Of a stretch of DNA of 64,000 bases, positions 1 through 8,310 are shown one piece after another; within the stretch, counting starts at the first letter, position 1, and each line of letters begins with the position of its first letter. The notes beneath the pieces were generated by a model. The model saw nothing but the letters and a program-made list of their open reading frames with translations, was not told where the DNA came from and searched no databases. A program made the translations under genes and the position numbers. Location: positions 42,729 to 106,728 of the forward strand of contig NZ_SLZL01000017.1 in the NCBI RefSeq assembly GCF_004342605.1, read 5' to 3'. The DNA is from Caulobacter sp. BK020. Its GTDB lineage: Bacteria; Pseudomonadota; Alphaproteobacteria; Caulobacterales; Caulobacteraceae.

Positions 1-45
1 CAGGGCCTGGCGGTTCTTCAGATAGAGGTCGATGTCTTGGGCCAT
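1..45 (-). CDS. 5' end of an unidentified gene (partial)
   Basis: Fifteen codons are visible before the window ends, reading MAQDIDLYLKNRQAL from an ATG at 45. A GGGAGG ribosome-binding site lies 5 bases upstream. The gene runs out of the window downstream of gltD on the same strand. A 134-bp gap holding a hairpin separates the two, so it may be its own unit. Too little is visible to name it; it does not resemble the start of the glutamate synthase large subunit. Confidence 0.55.
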   Translation of the reverse strand, partial: MAQDIDLYLKNRQAL

Positions 46-77
46 GGCGGCCTCCCAGAAGGGTGTCTTTGGTCCGC

Positions 78-165
78 CCTCGTCCTTCGACAAGCTCAGG
101 ATGAGGGCTACTGAAGCGTCACTGGCAGTCTGATTTCCTCATCCTGAGCTTGTCGAAGGACGAGG
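78..165. repeat. perfect 29-bp inverted repeat (GTCCTTCGA family)
   Basis: Positions 78-106 and 137-165 are exact reverse complements with a 30-bp loop. The core is GTCCTTCGACAAGCTCAGGA. Diverged relatives occur at 46327-46413, 53367-53471 and 63848-63917, always between genes. It sits just after gltD and could terminate transcription or stabilise RNA ends. No poly-T tract follows, so it is called as a dispersed palindromic repeat. Confidence 0.8.
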
Positions 166-179
166 AAATCAGCCGGCAC

Positions 180-1625
180 TTACTCCGCCGCGATCGAAAT
201 CGCGGAGGCTTTGGTCATCAGGTAGCGGTGCATGGCGTCGGCGGCGTCGCGGCCGTCCTTGATCGCCCACACCACCAGGGAGGCGCCGCGCACGATGTCG
301 CCGGCCGCGAACACGCCGTCCAGGTTGGTCATCTGGTGGCGGACATCGGCCTTGACCGTGCCCCAGCGGGTGGTCTTCAGGTCCGGCGCCGACCACAGCT
401 GCGGCAAGTTCTCGGGCTCGAAGCCCAGGGCCTTGACCACCAGCTGGGCGGGACGGTCGAAGTCGCCGCCGTCGATCTCTTCCGGGGTCTGACGGCCCGA
501 GGCGTCCGGGGCGCCCAGGCGCATGCGGATGGCGCGCACGCCGGTGACGGCGTCGGCGTCGCCCTGCAGGGCGCGCGGGGCGGCCAGCCACTCGAAGGTG
601 ACCCCCTCCTCCTCGGCGTTGGCCACTTCGCGCAGCGAGCCGGGCATGTTGGCCTTGTCGCGGCGATAGAGGCAGGTGACCGAGGTCGCGCCCTGGCGGA
701 CGGCGGTGCGCACGCAGTCCATGGCGGTGTCGCCGCCGCCGACCACGACCACGTCCTTGCCCTCGGCGTTCAGCTGGCCGCTGTCATAGGCCGGGACGTC
801 GTCGCCCAGCGTCTTCCTGTTGGAGGCGATCAGGTAGTCCAGGGCCGGCACGACGCCCTGCGAGCCCGAGCCCGGGGCGGTCAGGTCGCGCGCGGCGTAG
901 ACGCCGACGGCGATCAGCACCGCGTCATGCTGGTCGCGCAGCTGCTGCAGGGTGGCGTCGCGGCCGACCTCGAAGCCCAGCTTGAACACCACGCCGCCGT
1001 CGGCCAGGCGCCGGGTGCGGCGCTCGACCACGTCCTTTTCCAGCTTGAAACCGGGAATGCCGTAGATCAGCAGGCCGCCGGCCCGGTCGTGGCGGTCATA
1101 GACGGTGACCGCATAGCCTTCCTCGCGCAGCCGCTCGGCGGCGGCCAGGCCGGCCGGGCCGGCGCCGATGATCCCCACCGACTGGCCGCGATCGGCCTTG
1201 GCGACCAGGGGCTTCACCCAGCCCATCTCCCAGGCCTTGTCGGTCAGGTAGCGCTCGACCGAGCCGATGGTCACGGTGCCGTGGCCCGACTGCTCAATCA
1301 CGCAGTTGCCCTCGCACAGCCGGTCCTGAGGGCAGATTCTGCCGCAGACCTCCGGCATGGAATTGGTGGCCTGCGACAGCTCGTAGGCTTCCTGAATCCG
1401 GCCCTCGGCGGTCATCCGCAGCCAGTCGGGGATGTTGTTGTGCAGCGGGCAGTGGGTCTGGCAGAACGGCACGCCGCATTGCGAGCAACGCGAGGCCTGC
1501 TCGGTGGCCTTGGCGTCGATGAAGTCGGCGTAGATCTCGTGGAAGTCGCCATTCCGCTCAGCCGCCGAACGCTTTTCGGGCGTCTTGCGGGCGACAGTCG
1601 TGAATTTCAGCATGCGCTCGGCCAT
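180..1625 (-). CDS. gltD: glutamate synthase [NADPH] small (beta) subunit
   Basis: 481 residues, the normal length for GltD. The protein passes electrons from NADPH through FAD and iron-sulfur clusters to the large subunit for glutamate synthesis from glutamine and 2-oxoglutarate. Two cysteine clusters, C47/C50/C55/C59 and C94/C98/C104/C108, match the 4Fe-4S ligands. A GAGPAG dinucleotide motif follows at about 154-159, and a second (GGGDTA) lies in the NADPH domain. The C-terminal GDIVRGASLVVWAIKDG is typical of the family. The ATG at 1625 is preceded by GAGGGAAG; an in-frame ATG four codons on is less well placed. The large subunit gltB is not adjacent in this window. Confidence 0.95.
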   Translation of the reverse strand: MAERMLKFTTVARKTPEKRSAAERNGDFHEIYADFIDAKATEQASRCSQCGVPFCQTHCPLHNNIPDWLRMTAEGRIQEAYELSQATNSMPEVCGRICPQDRLCEGNCVIEQSGHGTVTIGSVERYLTDKAWEMGWVKPLVAKADRGQSVGIIGAGPAGLAAAERLREEGYAVTVYDRHDRAGGLLIYGIPGFKLEKDVVERRTRRLADGGVVFKLGFEVGRDATLQQLRDQHDAVLIAVGVYAARDLTAPGSGSQGVVPALDYLIASNRKTLGDDVPAYDSGQLNAEGKDVVVVGGGDTAMDCVRTAVRQGATSVTCLYRRDKANMPGSLREVANAEEEGVTFEWLAAPRALQGDADAVTGVRAIRMRLGAPDASGRQTPEEIDGGDFDRPAQLVVKALGFEPENLPQLWSAPDLKTTRWGTVKADVRHQMTNLDGVFAAGDIVRGASLVVWAIKDGRDAADAMHRYLMTKASAISIAAE

Positions 1626-2040
1626 GCGACTTCCCTCGTCCCTGCTGCCAGGGAAAAATTTGCGTGCGAAGGGCTAATACGGACTCTTGGCGGCAAGAAG
1701 AATGCGTCAGTCAAAAAGGTAGACAAATATATCCGCGGCGCCCGTGGGGCCATTGAGAGCGACTCGCAGATCGGCGGACTATTGGTCTGATAAGTTGACG
1801 ATCAGAGTATGGCGCTTGTGGCGGGGCGTTTCTCGTCCGATGGGATGCCATCCGTTCCGACCGGGGCGACACAGGGCCGCACGGACATGTCCGGCGAACA
1901 GGTAAACCGTCACGAGGCTTGGATAATCATCGCCGGACCGCGTCCGCGCCTTGCGCTTGGCAAATCAGCGTGAGTCCTCGATTGTGCCGGCCGCGACACC
2001 CTGGCCCCGGCCCGCTCCTTCAACAGCTGAAATGTGATTG
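1626..2040. other. intergenic region between gltD and phosphomannomutase
   Basis: 415 bases without a supportable gene. It separates divergent genes and so should hold both promoters. Small palindromes are visible (GGATGCCATCC near 1842 and CGGACATGTCCG near 1881). I found no clear sigma-54 (TGGCAC-N5-TTGC) or sigma-70 match, tRNA, or terminator with a T tract. Confidence 0.5.
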
Positions 2041-3537
2041 ATGTTCTCCAAGCCTCGCACCGATCTCGTTCCCAATACCGCCGCCTATGAGAATGACCCC
2101 CTGGTCAAGGCCACGGGTTTCCGGGAATACGACGCCCGCTGGCTGTTCGGGCCGGAGATCAACCTGCTGGGCGTCCAGGCCCTGGGCCTGGGCCTGGGGA
2201 CCTACATCCACGAGCTGGGCCAGTCGCGGATCGTGGTCGGCCACGACTTCCGCGGCTATTCGCTGTCGATCAAGCAGGCGCTGACCCTGGGCCTGCTGGC
2301 CGCCGGCTGCGAGGTGCACGACATCGGCCTGGCGCTGTCGCCCACCGCCTATTTCGCCCAGTTCGACCTGGACATCCCCTGCGTGGCCATGGTCACCGCC
2401 AGCCACAACGAGAACGGCTGGACCGGGGTGAAGATGGGCGCCCAGAAGCCCCTGACCTTCGGCCCCGACGAGATGGGCCGGCTCAAGGAAATCGTGCTGT
2501 CGGGCGCGTTCGTCGAACGCGACGGCGGCAAGCTGATCCGCGTCGAGGGCGAGGCCGAGCGCTATCTGGCCGACGTCGCCAAGCGCGCCCAGGTCACCCG
2601 GCCGCTAAAGGTGATCGCCGCCTGCGGCAACGGCACGGCCGGCGCCTTCGCGGTCGACGGTCTGCAGCGGATGGGCGTCTCGGACGTCATCGGCATGGAC
2701 GTCGAGCTGGACTATACCTTCCCCAAGTACAATCCGAATCCGGAAGACGCCGAGATGCTGCACGCGATGGCCCACGCCGTTCGCGAGCACGGCGCCGACC
2801 TGGCCTTCGGCTTCGACGGCGACGGCGACCGTTGCGGCGTGGTCGATGACGAGGGCGAGGAGATCTTCGCCGACAAGATCGGCCTGATGCTGGCCCGCGA
2901 CCTGGCCCCGCTGAACCCCGGCGCGACGTTCGTGGTCGACGTCAAGTCGACCGGCCTCTACGCCACCGACCCGATCCTGGCCGCTCACGGCTGCAAGGTG
3001 GTCTACTGGAAGACAGGCCACAGCTACATCAAGCGCAAGAGCGCCGAGCTGGGCGCCCTGGCCGGCTTCGAGAAGAGCGGCCACTTCTTCATGAACGGCG
3101 ATCTGGGCTACGGCTACGACTGCGGCCTGACCGCGGCCGCGGCCATCCTGGCCATGCTGGACCGCAATCCGGGCGTGAAGCTGTCGGACATGCGCAAGGC
3201 CCTGCCCGTGGCCTTCACCTCCCTGACCATGAGCCCGCACTGCGGCGATGAGGTGAAGTACGGCGTGGTCGCCGACGTGGTGAAGGAATATGAGGACCTG
3301 TTCGCCGCCGGCGGCTCGATCCTGGGGCGGAAGATCACCGAGGTGATCACCGTCAACGGCGTGCGCGTGCACCTGGAGGACGGCTCGTGGGTGCTGGTCC
3401 GCGCCTCGTCCAACAAGCCCGAGATCGTCGTGGTGGTCGAAAGCACGCGGTCGGAGGACGACATGCGGGCCCTGTTCCGCCAGGAGGTCAAGCCGCGCCT
3501 GGGCGACCGGGTCGGCAAGTACAACCAGGAAATCTGA
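2041..3537 (+). CDS. manB: phosphomannomutase/phosphoglucomutase
   Basis: 498 residues from the ATG at 2041; a TTG directly before it is a less likely start. The enzyme interconverts hexose 1- and 6-phosphates and feeds sugar-nucleotide synthesis for polysaccharide and LPS. The active-site phosphoserine loop is TASHN at 119-123 (Ser121). The metal-binding loop is DGDGDR at 259-264 and the sugar-binding loop is EKSGH at 342-346. All four domains of the alpha-D-phosphohexomutase family appear present, including the C-terminal SSNKPEIVVVVES phosphate-binding segment. A GC hairpin without a T tract follows at 3551-3571. Mannose versus glucose preference cannot be read from the sequence, so the symbol is provisional. 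Confidence 0.88.
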   Translation: MFSKPRTDLVPNTAAYENDPLVKATGFREYDARWLFGPEINLLGVQALGLGLGTYIHELGQSRIVVGHDFRGYSLSIKQALTLGLLAAGCEVHDIGLALSPTAYFAQFDLDIPCVAMVTASHNENGWTGVKMGAQKPLTFGPDEMGRLKEIVLSGAFVERDGGKLIRVEGEAERYLADVAKRAQVTRPLKVIAACGNGTAGAFAVDGLQRMGVSDVIGMDVELDYTFPKYNPNPEDAEMLHAMAHAVREHGADLAFGFDGDGDRCGVVDDEGEEIFADKIGLMLARDLAPLNPGATFVVDVKSTGLYATDPILAAHGCKVVYWKTGHSYIKRKSAELGALAGFEKSGHFFMNGDLGYGYDCGLTAAAAILAMLDRNPGVKLSDMRKALPVAFTSLTMSPHCGDEVKYGVVADVVKEYEDLFAAGGSILGRKITEVITVNGVRVHLEDGSWVLVRASSNKPEIVVVVESTRSEDDMRALFRQEVKPRLGDRVGKYNQEI

Positions 3538-3550
3538 TTTCGCCGCGCGC

Positions 3551-3571
3551 CGCCCGCTTTTCAGGCGGGCG
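3551..3571 (+). terminator. weak hairpin after phosphomannomutase
   Basis: CGCCCGC (3551-3557) pairs with GCGGGCG (3565-3571) across a 7-base loop, 14 bases after the stop codon. No T run follows, so this is at best a weak or Rho-assisted terminator. Confidence 0.35.
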
Positions 3572-3757
3572 ACGACGGGCGGACGAACGATCGACACGAA
3601 ATCGGGGCAGGACGGCCTTGGGGGACCATCAAGGCCGTCTCCGCGGTTCCGCGGCGCGGCCACGCGGATACACCCGCTGTTATCCGGCCAGGCGCACGCC
3701 CCGGCCGGGGCTTTTGTACGGCCGCGCCCGGAAGCCCGGCCCTTGAGAGGACTGACG

Positions 3758-4567
3758 ATGCCGGATTGGCTGATCGCGATCGTGCTGGGCCTGGTCGAGG
3801 GCCTGACCGAATTCATTCCCGTCTCATCGACGGGCCACCTGCTGCTGACCAAGATCGCCCTGGGCCTGACCGACCCGACCTGGGACACCTTCATCGTCCT
3901 GATCCAGCTGGGCGCGGTGCTGGCGGTGGTCGCGGTCTATTTCCAGCGCCTGTGGCAGGTGGTGGTCGGCCTGCCGACCAGGCCCGAAGCGCGCCGCTTC
4001 GCGCTCAGCGTGATCATCGGCTGCATCCCCGCCTTCGCCGCCGGCCTGCTGCTGCACGGGGTGATCAAGCACTTCTTCGAGAACCCGTTCCTGCCGCAGG
4101 TGATCTGCGTGTCGCTGATCGTCGGCGGTTTCCTGCTGCTGTGGGTCGACCGCTCCAAGCTGCCGGTGCGCGAGGAGGACGGCATGGCGCTCAGCCTGAA
4201 GACCGCCTTCCTGATCGGCCTGTTCCAGTGCCTGTCGCTGGTTCCCGGCGTGTCACGCTCGGGCTCGACCATCGTCGGCTCGATGCTGCTGGGCGTCGAG
4301 CGCAAGGCCGCGGCCGAGTTCAGCTTCTTCATGGCCATCCCGATCATGGTCGGGGCCTTCGCCCTGGACCTGCTCAAGAGCTACAAGGACATCGACCCCA
4401 GCCACGCCGGCACGATCGCCATCGGCTTCGTGGTGTCGTTCCTGTCGGGCCTGGTGGTGGTCAAGACGATGATCGCCTTCATCGGCAAGCGCGGCTTCAC
4501 CCCGTTCGCCTGGTGGCGGATCGTGGTGGGGGTGATCGGCCTGGGCCTGATCTACATGCCGAAGTGA
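3758..4567 (+). CDS. uppP: undecaprenyl-diphosphatase
   Basis: 269-residue BacA/UppP integral membrane enzyme. It dephosphorylates undecaprenyl diphosphate so that the lipid carrier can be reused for peptidoglycan and polysaccharide synthesis; it can confer bacitracin tolerance. The first catalytic region, EGLTEFIPVSSTGHL, carries E14 and E18. The second, PGVSRSGST, spans 163-171 with Arg168. Hydrophobic helices cover most of the chain. The ATG at 3758 has GAGAGG seven bases upstream; an upstream in-frame TTG at 3743 overlaps that ribosome-binding site and is unlikely. The small ORF that follows starts 5 bases after the stop. Confidence 0.95.
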   Translation: MPDWLIAIVLGLVEGLTEFIPVSSTGHLLLTKIALGLTDPTWDTFIVLIQLGAVLAVVAVYFQRLWQVVVGLPTRPEARRFALSVIIGCIPAFAAGLLLHGVIKHFFENPFLPQVICVSLIVGGFLLLWVDRSKLPVREEDGMALSLKTAFLIGLFQCLSLVPGVSRSGSTIVGSMLLGVERKAAAEFSFFMAIPIMVGAFALDLLKSYKDIDPSHAGTIAIGFVVSFLSGLVVVKTMIAFIGKRGFTPFAWWRIVVGVIGLGLIYMPK

Positions 4568-4571
4568 TGTC

Positions 4572-4811
4572 GTGAAGGCCTTTCGATCTTTCACGGACAA
4601 GGACATCGAGGATTACTTCGTCGCGACGGATCAGGCCGTGAAGTTCCTGGCGGCTGTCGCGTCTGGAGATCGGCGAACGGTCGCCAAGCTCCTGAGCAAG
4701 GCTACCCAAGACAAGACTGGCCAGTTCGGCGTCGAGCTGGCGGATTCCTACATCGCGGATGTCGAGTTTATCGCCAGCCTCAAACACCGCGTCGACTTGG
4801 CTCGCGACTAG
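4572..4811 (+). CDS. small hypothetical protein
   Basis: 79 residues from a GTG 5 bases after the uppP stop. The product is predicted soluble and mixed-charge, with no signal peptide, membrane helix or cysteines. The N-terminal half (FTDKDIEDYFVATDQAVKFL) looks helical. I do not recognise the family. Third-codon GC is visibly lower than in uppP, and the ribosome-binding site is weak (GAAG), so it could be a recent arrival or a chance frame. The close spacing to uppP favours co-transcription, ending at the strong hairpin at 4874-4916. Confidence 0.5.
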   Translation: MKAFRSFTDKDIEDYFVATDQAVKFLAAVASGDRRTVAKLLSKATQDKTGQFGVELADSYIADVEFIASLKHRVDLARD

Positions 4812-4815
4812 CGAT

Positions 4816-4972
4816 CCCTCCCCCCTTGCGGGAGAGGGTGACCCGGAGGGCCGGGTGAGGGGTCGATAAACGCAAAAGCCGCGACCGGCCTTTCGGCTTG
4901 TCGCGGCTTTCATTTTTGAGAGACCCCTCATCCGTCGGCTTCGCCGACACCTTTTCCCGCAAGGGGAGAAGG
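4816..4972. repeat. palindromic intergenic repeat flanking a terminator
   Basis: Left (4816-4867) and right (4921-4972) halves are imperfect inverted copies. Both contain CCCTTGCGGGAGAGGG-type and GGGTGAGGGGTC-type segments, and they surround the hairpin at 4874-4910. A related element lies at 63174-63333 after mdh. It is a non-coding repeat between convergent genes. Confidence 0.6.
4874..4916 (+). terminator. Rho-independent terminator between convergent genes
   Basis: AAAGCCGCGA (4875-4884) pairs with TCGCGGCTTT (4901-4910), followed by CATTTTT. A-rich sequence on the left side means it can also serve the minus-strand epimerase gene. It ends the uppP unit. Confidence 0.85.
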
Positions 4973-4981
4973 GCCTGAGTC

Positions 4982-5938
4982 CTAGAACGCCCCGGCTGGG
5001 ACCTCGGCGTACTGGCCGCCCTTGCGGTAGCGGTAGAGGTAGGACGGAACCACCGCCTCGACGGCGGTCGGGACGACGCCGGCCTCGGCCAGGCCCGGCA
5101 GGCCGTGGTTGGCGACGTTGTCGGCCTTCAACGTCTCGACCTGGTCGGAGGTCAGCGGCGGATTGATCGGCGACAGGTCGCCGACCTTGCCGATCAGGCC
5201 GGCCGCGAAGAACGGGATCGGGGCCAGGACGCGGTTGCGGCCGGTCTCGCGCAGGATCAGTTCCATCAGCGCCTTGAAGCTGTAGACGGCCGGGCCGCCC
5301 AGCTCGTAGGTCAGGCCCTCGGCCGCCGGGCTGGCGACGGCCTTGGCCACCACCTGGGCCACGTCGCCGACATAGACCGGCTGGAACTTGGTCTCGCCGC
5401 CGCCGATCAGCGGCAGGGCGGGGAACAGGGCGGCCATCTGGCCGAACTTGTTGAAGAACTTGTCCTCGGCCCCGAACATGACCGACGGGCGGATCATCAC
5501 CGCGCCCGGGAAGGCGGCGCGGACGGCCGCCTCGCCCTGGGCCTTGGTGCGCTGGTACTTCGAGGACGATTCGGCGTCAGCGCCGAGGGCCGAGACCTGC
5601 ACCAGACGCTTGGCGCCGGCGGCCCGGGCCTGCTCGGCGACGGTCTTGGCGCCCATCACGTGCAGGGTCTGGAAGGTCTGCCGGCCGCTTTCCCACAGGA
5701 CGCCGACCAGGTTGACCACCGCCTCGGCGCCGTCGACGGCGCGCGCCACCGACGGGGCGTTGCGGATGTTGGCCTGCACCACCTCGATCTGGCCGACATC
5801 GCCCAGCATCCGCATGCGGTAGGCCAGGTTGGGATTGCGCACCGCCACCCGCACGCGATGGCCCGCCTTGGCGAGCGCCCGTACGACCTGGCCGCCGACG
5901 AAGCCGGAGCCGCCGAACACCGTGACCAGACCTTGCAT
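4982..5938 (-). CDS. NDUFA9-like NAD(P)-binding epimerase/dehydratase family protein
   Basis: 318 residues. An N-terminal Rossmann motif (VFGGSGFVGGQVV) opens an atypical short-chain dehydrogenase fold. The family is the bacterial relative of mitochondrial complex I subunit NDUFA9, and in alphaproteobacteria it is commonly annotated as a complex I NDUFA9 subunit family protein. The SDR catalytic Tyr-x3-Lys appears as SSKYQRTKAQGE. The C-terminal half has hydrophobic stretches (PIPFFAAGLIG) that could give membrane contact. The ATG at 5938 has GAGG six bases upstream; a TTG two codons earlier is less likely. No complex I genes lie nearby, so a respiratory role is inference only. Confidence 0.82.
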   Translation of the reverse strand: MQGLVTVFGGSGFVGGQVVRALAKAGHRVRVAVRNPNLAYRMRMLGDVGQIEVVQANIRNAPSVARAVDGAEAVVNLVGVLWESGRQTFQTLHVMGAKTVAEQARAAGAKRLVQVSALGADAESSSKYQRTKAQGEAAVRAAFPGAVMIRPSVMFGAEDKFFNKFGQMAALFPALPLIGGGETKFQPVYVGDVAQVVAKAVASPAAEGLTYELGGPAVYSFKALMELILRETGRNRVLAPIPFFAAGLIGKVGDLSPINPPLTSDQVETLKADNVANHGLPGLAEAGVVPTAVEAVVPSYLYRYRKGGQYAEVPAGAF

Positions 5939-6082
5939 AATCAACCTCGTCCTAAACCCGTGAGCCGGGGGATAGACGACCGCGAGCCCAATCGCAACGA
6001 AATGCGCAACTAAGCGATTGACGCGGTCAAAACCTTTGCATAAACGTCCCGGCCTCGCGGCGGTCCACGGATCGCTTCGCAG

Positions 6083-6169
<87 letters not shown>

Positions 6170-6407
6170 CCCCCTACCAACCTTCGGAAGAAGGTCGGGG
6201 TGGCGCCGAAAGTGTTCGGGCTTCGGCCGGGCTTCCCAGGTTTCCAGACATTGAAAGCTCCGCAAGCTCAACCAAGGGCTGGCGATGGTCGTGACCAGCG
6301 GATAGATATCCTGTTCATCCGGCCTATAGTGTCGGCGCACCATATTTAAGGCGTGTCGGAATTCGCAACGTCCCGTGCGACGAGACCGAGGCGCGGAGAC
6401 GTTAGAC

Positions 6408-7025
6408 TTGGCCAACTTCCTGCATGAAGGCGACCTTCCGGACGGCGCGTTCGCCGGCGCCACCGCGGTCGCCATCGATTCCGAGACCATGGGCCTGCGC
6501 CTGGGCCGCGATCCGCTGTGCGTGGTCCAGCTGTCGTCGGGCGACGGCGACGCCCACGTGGTGCGCCTGGACCGCTCGACCTATGACGCGCCCAACCTCA
6601 AGCGCCTGCTGACCGATCCGTCCGTGGTGAAGCTTTTTCACTTCGGCCGCTTCGATATCGCCATGTTCCTGCTGCACCTGGGCGTCATGACCGCCCCCGT
6701 GTACTGCACCAAGATCGCCAGCAAGCTGGCCCGCACCTATACCGACCGCCACGGCCTGAAGGACGTGACGCGCGAGCTGGTCGGCGTCGAGCTGTCGAAG
6801 GTCCAGCAGAGCTCGGACTGGGGGGCGGCGACGCTGTCGCCCGAACAGGTGGCCTATGCGGCGTCCGACGTGCTGCATCTGCATGCCCTGCGCGAGCGTT
6901 TGGACGCCATGCTGGTCCGCGAGGGCCGCATGGCCTTGGCGAAGGCCGCGTTCGACTATCTTCCCCACCGCGCCGCCCTCGACCTGGCCGGCTGGGAAGA
7001 CGTCGACATCTTCGCGCACAGCTGA
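6408..7025 (+). CDS. rnd: ribonuclease D-like 3'-5' exonuclease
   Basis: About 205 residues, the short alphaproteobacterial form with only the DEDDy exonuclease domain and no HRDC domain. Catalytic motifs are visible: IDSETMGL (Exo I), HFGRFDIAMF (Exo II) and YAASDVLHLH (Exo III with Tyr and Asp). It probably trims 3' ends of tRNA and other stable RNAs. I prefer the TTG at 6408, with GGAG about 9 bases upstream, giving a start MANFLHEG; a GTG at 6375 would add 11 residues with no good ribosome-binding site. It sits 11 bases before lptC, in the slot that kdsC occupies in enterobacteria. Confidence 0.88.
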   Translation: MANFLHEGDLPDGAFAGATAVAIDSETMGLRLGRDPLCVVQLSSGDGDAHVVRLDRSTYDAPNLKRLLTDPSVVKLFHFGRFDIAMFLLHLGVMTAPVYCTKIASKLARTYTDRHGLKDVTRELVGVELSKVQQSSDWGAATLSPEQVAYAASDVLHLHALRERLDAMLVREGRMALAKAAFDYLPHRAALDLAGWEDVDIFAHS

Positions 7026-7036
7026 AGGCTGGAGGC

Positions 7037-7693
7037 ATGACCACCCTGGAGGCGGATCGGGCGGGATTCAGGCGGGACTTGCGCCGCTGGCGCCGTCGCT
7101 CGCGCCGCGTCAAGCTGGCGCGCGTGGTCCTGCCGATCGCCATGCTCGCCACCCTGGCGACGGTCGGCGGCCAGGTGGCCTGGCGCTCGTTCACCGCTGG
7201 CGACCGCCGGCCGTCCGAGAGCAAGGCGCAGATCCGCATGGTCACGCCGCGCTTCTACGGCCAGTCCAGCGACGGGCGGCCGTTCATCATCACCGCCCGC
7301 TCGGCGGTGCGCGACGAAAACGACCTCAAGCGGGTGTTCCTGGACGCCCCGACCCTGACCCTGGGCGTGGGCAGCCCCGCCCCGACCCGCTCGACCGCCG
7401 ACCGCGGCGTCTATCGCGAGGACACCCTGAAGCTGCAGCTTTATGGCAATGTCCGCATGGACGACGGAGCCGGCTATCGCTTCGCCTCGGACGAGGCCAT
7501 GGTCGATACGCGCAACGGCAACACGACCGGCGAAACCGAGCTGCAAGGCGAAGGTCCTACTGGACAGGTGCAATCCAACGCCTACTCCGTATATGACAAG
7601 GGCGACCGCATCATCTTCCGGGGCGGCGTCAGGACACGAATCGACCGGAAGACGGGCCAAGCGGTCCCGGTGCAAGGGACGGCTTCCGAATAG
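7037..7693 (+). CDS. lptC: LPS export ABC transporter periplasmic protein LptC
   Basis: 218 residues. A basic N-terminus is followed by one membrane helix (about residues 32-55) and a periplasmic beta-jellyroll domain. LptC is anchored in the inner membrane, receives LPS from LptB2FG and hands it to LptA. A GGAGG-type site precedes the ATG at 7037. The stop codon is 17 bases before the lptA start, and the order lptC-lptA-lptB is the conserved one. Weak conservation is usual for LptC, so the call rests on length, topology and neighbours. Confidence 0.9.
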   Translation: MTTLEADRAGFRRDLRRWRRRSRRVKLARVVLPIAMLATLATVGGQVAWRSFTAGDRRPSESKAQIRMVTPRFYGQSSDGRPFIITARSAVRDENDLKRVFLDAPTLTLGVGSPAPTRSTADRGVYREDTLKLQLYGNVRMDDGAGYRFASDEAMVDTRNGNTTGETELQGEGPTGQVQSNAYSVYDKGDRIIFRGGVRTRIDRKTGQAVPVQGTASE

Positions 7694-7710
7694 ACATGAG
7701 GACCTGGTTG

Positions 7711-8304
7711 ATGAATCGATGGATGGCGCCGACGGCGATCGCCCTCAGCCTGTTGAGCGGCCCGGCCCTCCTGGTCGGCTTCGGAAGCGCGGCGACGGCT
7801 CAGACGCCGGCCGCCAGCGGCAACAATTCCAGCGCGCCGGTGGACATCTCCGCCGACGAGCAGGAGGTCATCAACAGCCAGTGCAAGACGATCTTCCGGG
7901 GCGCCGTCGAGGTGCTGCAGGACAAGGCCCGGATGCGGGCGGCGACCATGACCGTCTACAATCGCCGCAAGACGCCGGGCAAGACCTCCTCGCCCACCGG
8001 CAACAACGACTGCGGCGACGTCGACCGCGTCGAGGCCGACGGCAACGTCTTCTACGTGACGCCCGAGCAGACCGTGCGCGGCGACCACGCCGTCTACACC
8101 TATGACAACGACACCATCGTGGTGACCGGCGACGTGGTGGCCGTCCAGGGCCAGGACGTGGCCCGCGGCGACCGCATGACGATCAAGACCAAGACCAATG
8201 ACGTGAAGATGGAATCCAACGCCACGGGTCGCGGCAAGACGCGTGTGCGGGCGGTGCTCTATCCCGACCAGAACAAAGACAAGAAGCCCGCCGGCAAGCC
8301 GTAG
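7711..8304 (+). CDS. lptA: LPS transport periplasmic protein LptA
   Basis: 197 residues with a signal peptide (hydrophobic to about residue 27, ending SAATAQT). The OstA-like beta-jellyroll domain follows, starting near VDISADEQEVI. LptA polymerises into the periplasmic bridge that carries LPS to the outer membrane. The ATG at 7711 has AGGAC 7 bases upstream; an ATG at 7696, five codons earlier, has no good site. A lysine-rich tail (NKDKKPAGKP) ends the protein. lptB begins 6 bases after the stop codon. Confidence 0.9.
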   Translation: MNRWMAPTAIALSLLSGPALLVGFGSAATAQTPAASGNNSSAPVDISADEQEVINSQCKTIFRGAVEVLQDKARMRAATMTVYNRRKTPGKTSSPTGNNDCGDVDRVEADGNVFYVTPEQTVRGDHAVYTYDNDTIVVTGDVVAVQGQDVARGDRMTIKTKTNDVKMESNATGRGKTRVRAVLYPDQNKDKKPAGKP

Positions 8305-8310
8305 GACCCC

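Noticed and set aside
150..1790. 546-codon open frame antisense to gltD
   Set aside because: Shadow of gltD, whose cysteine and dinucleotide motifs are clear on the minus strand.
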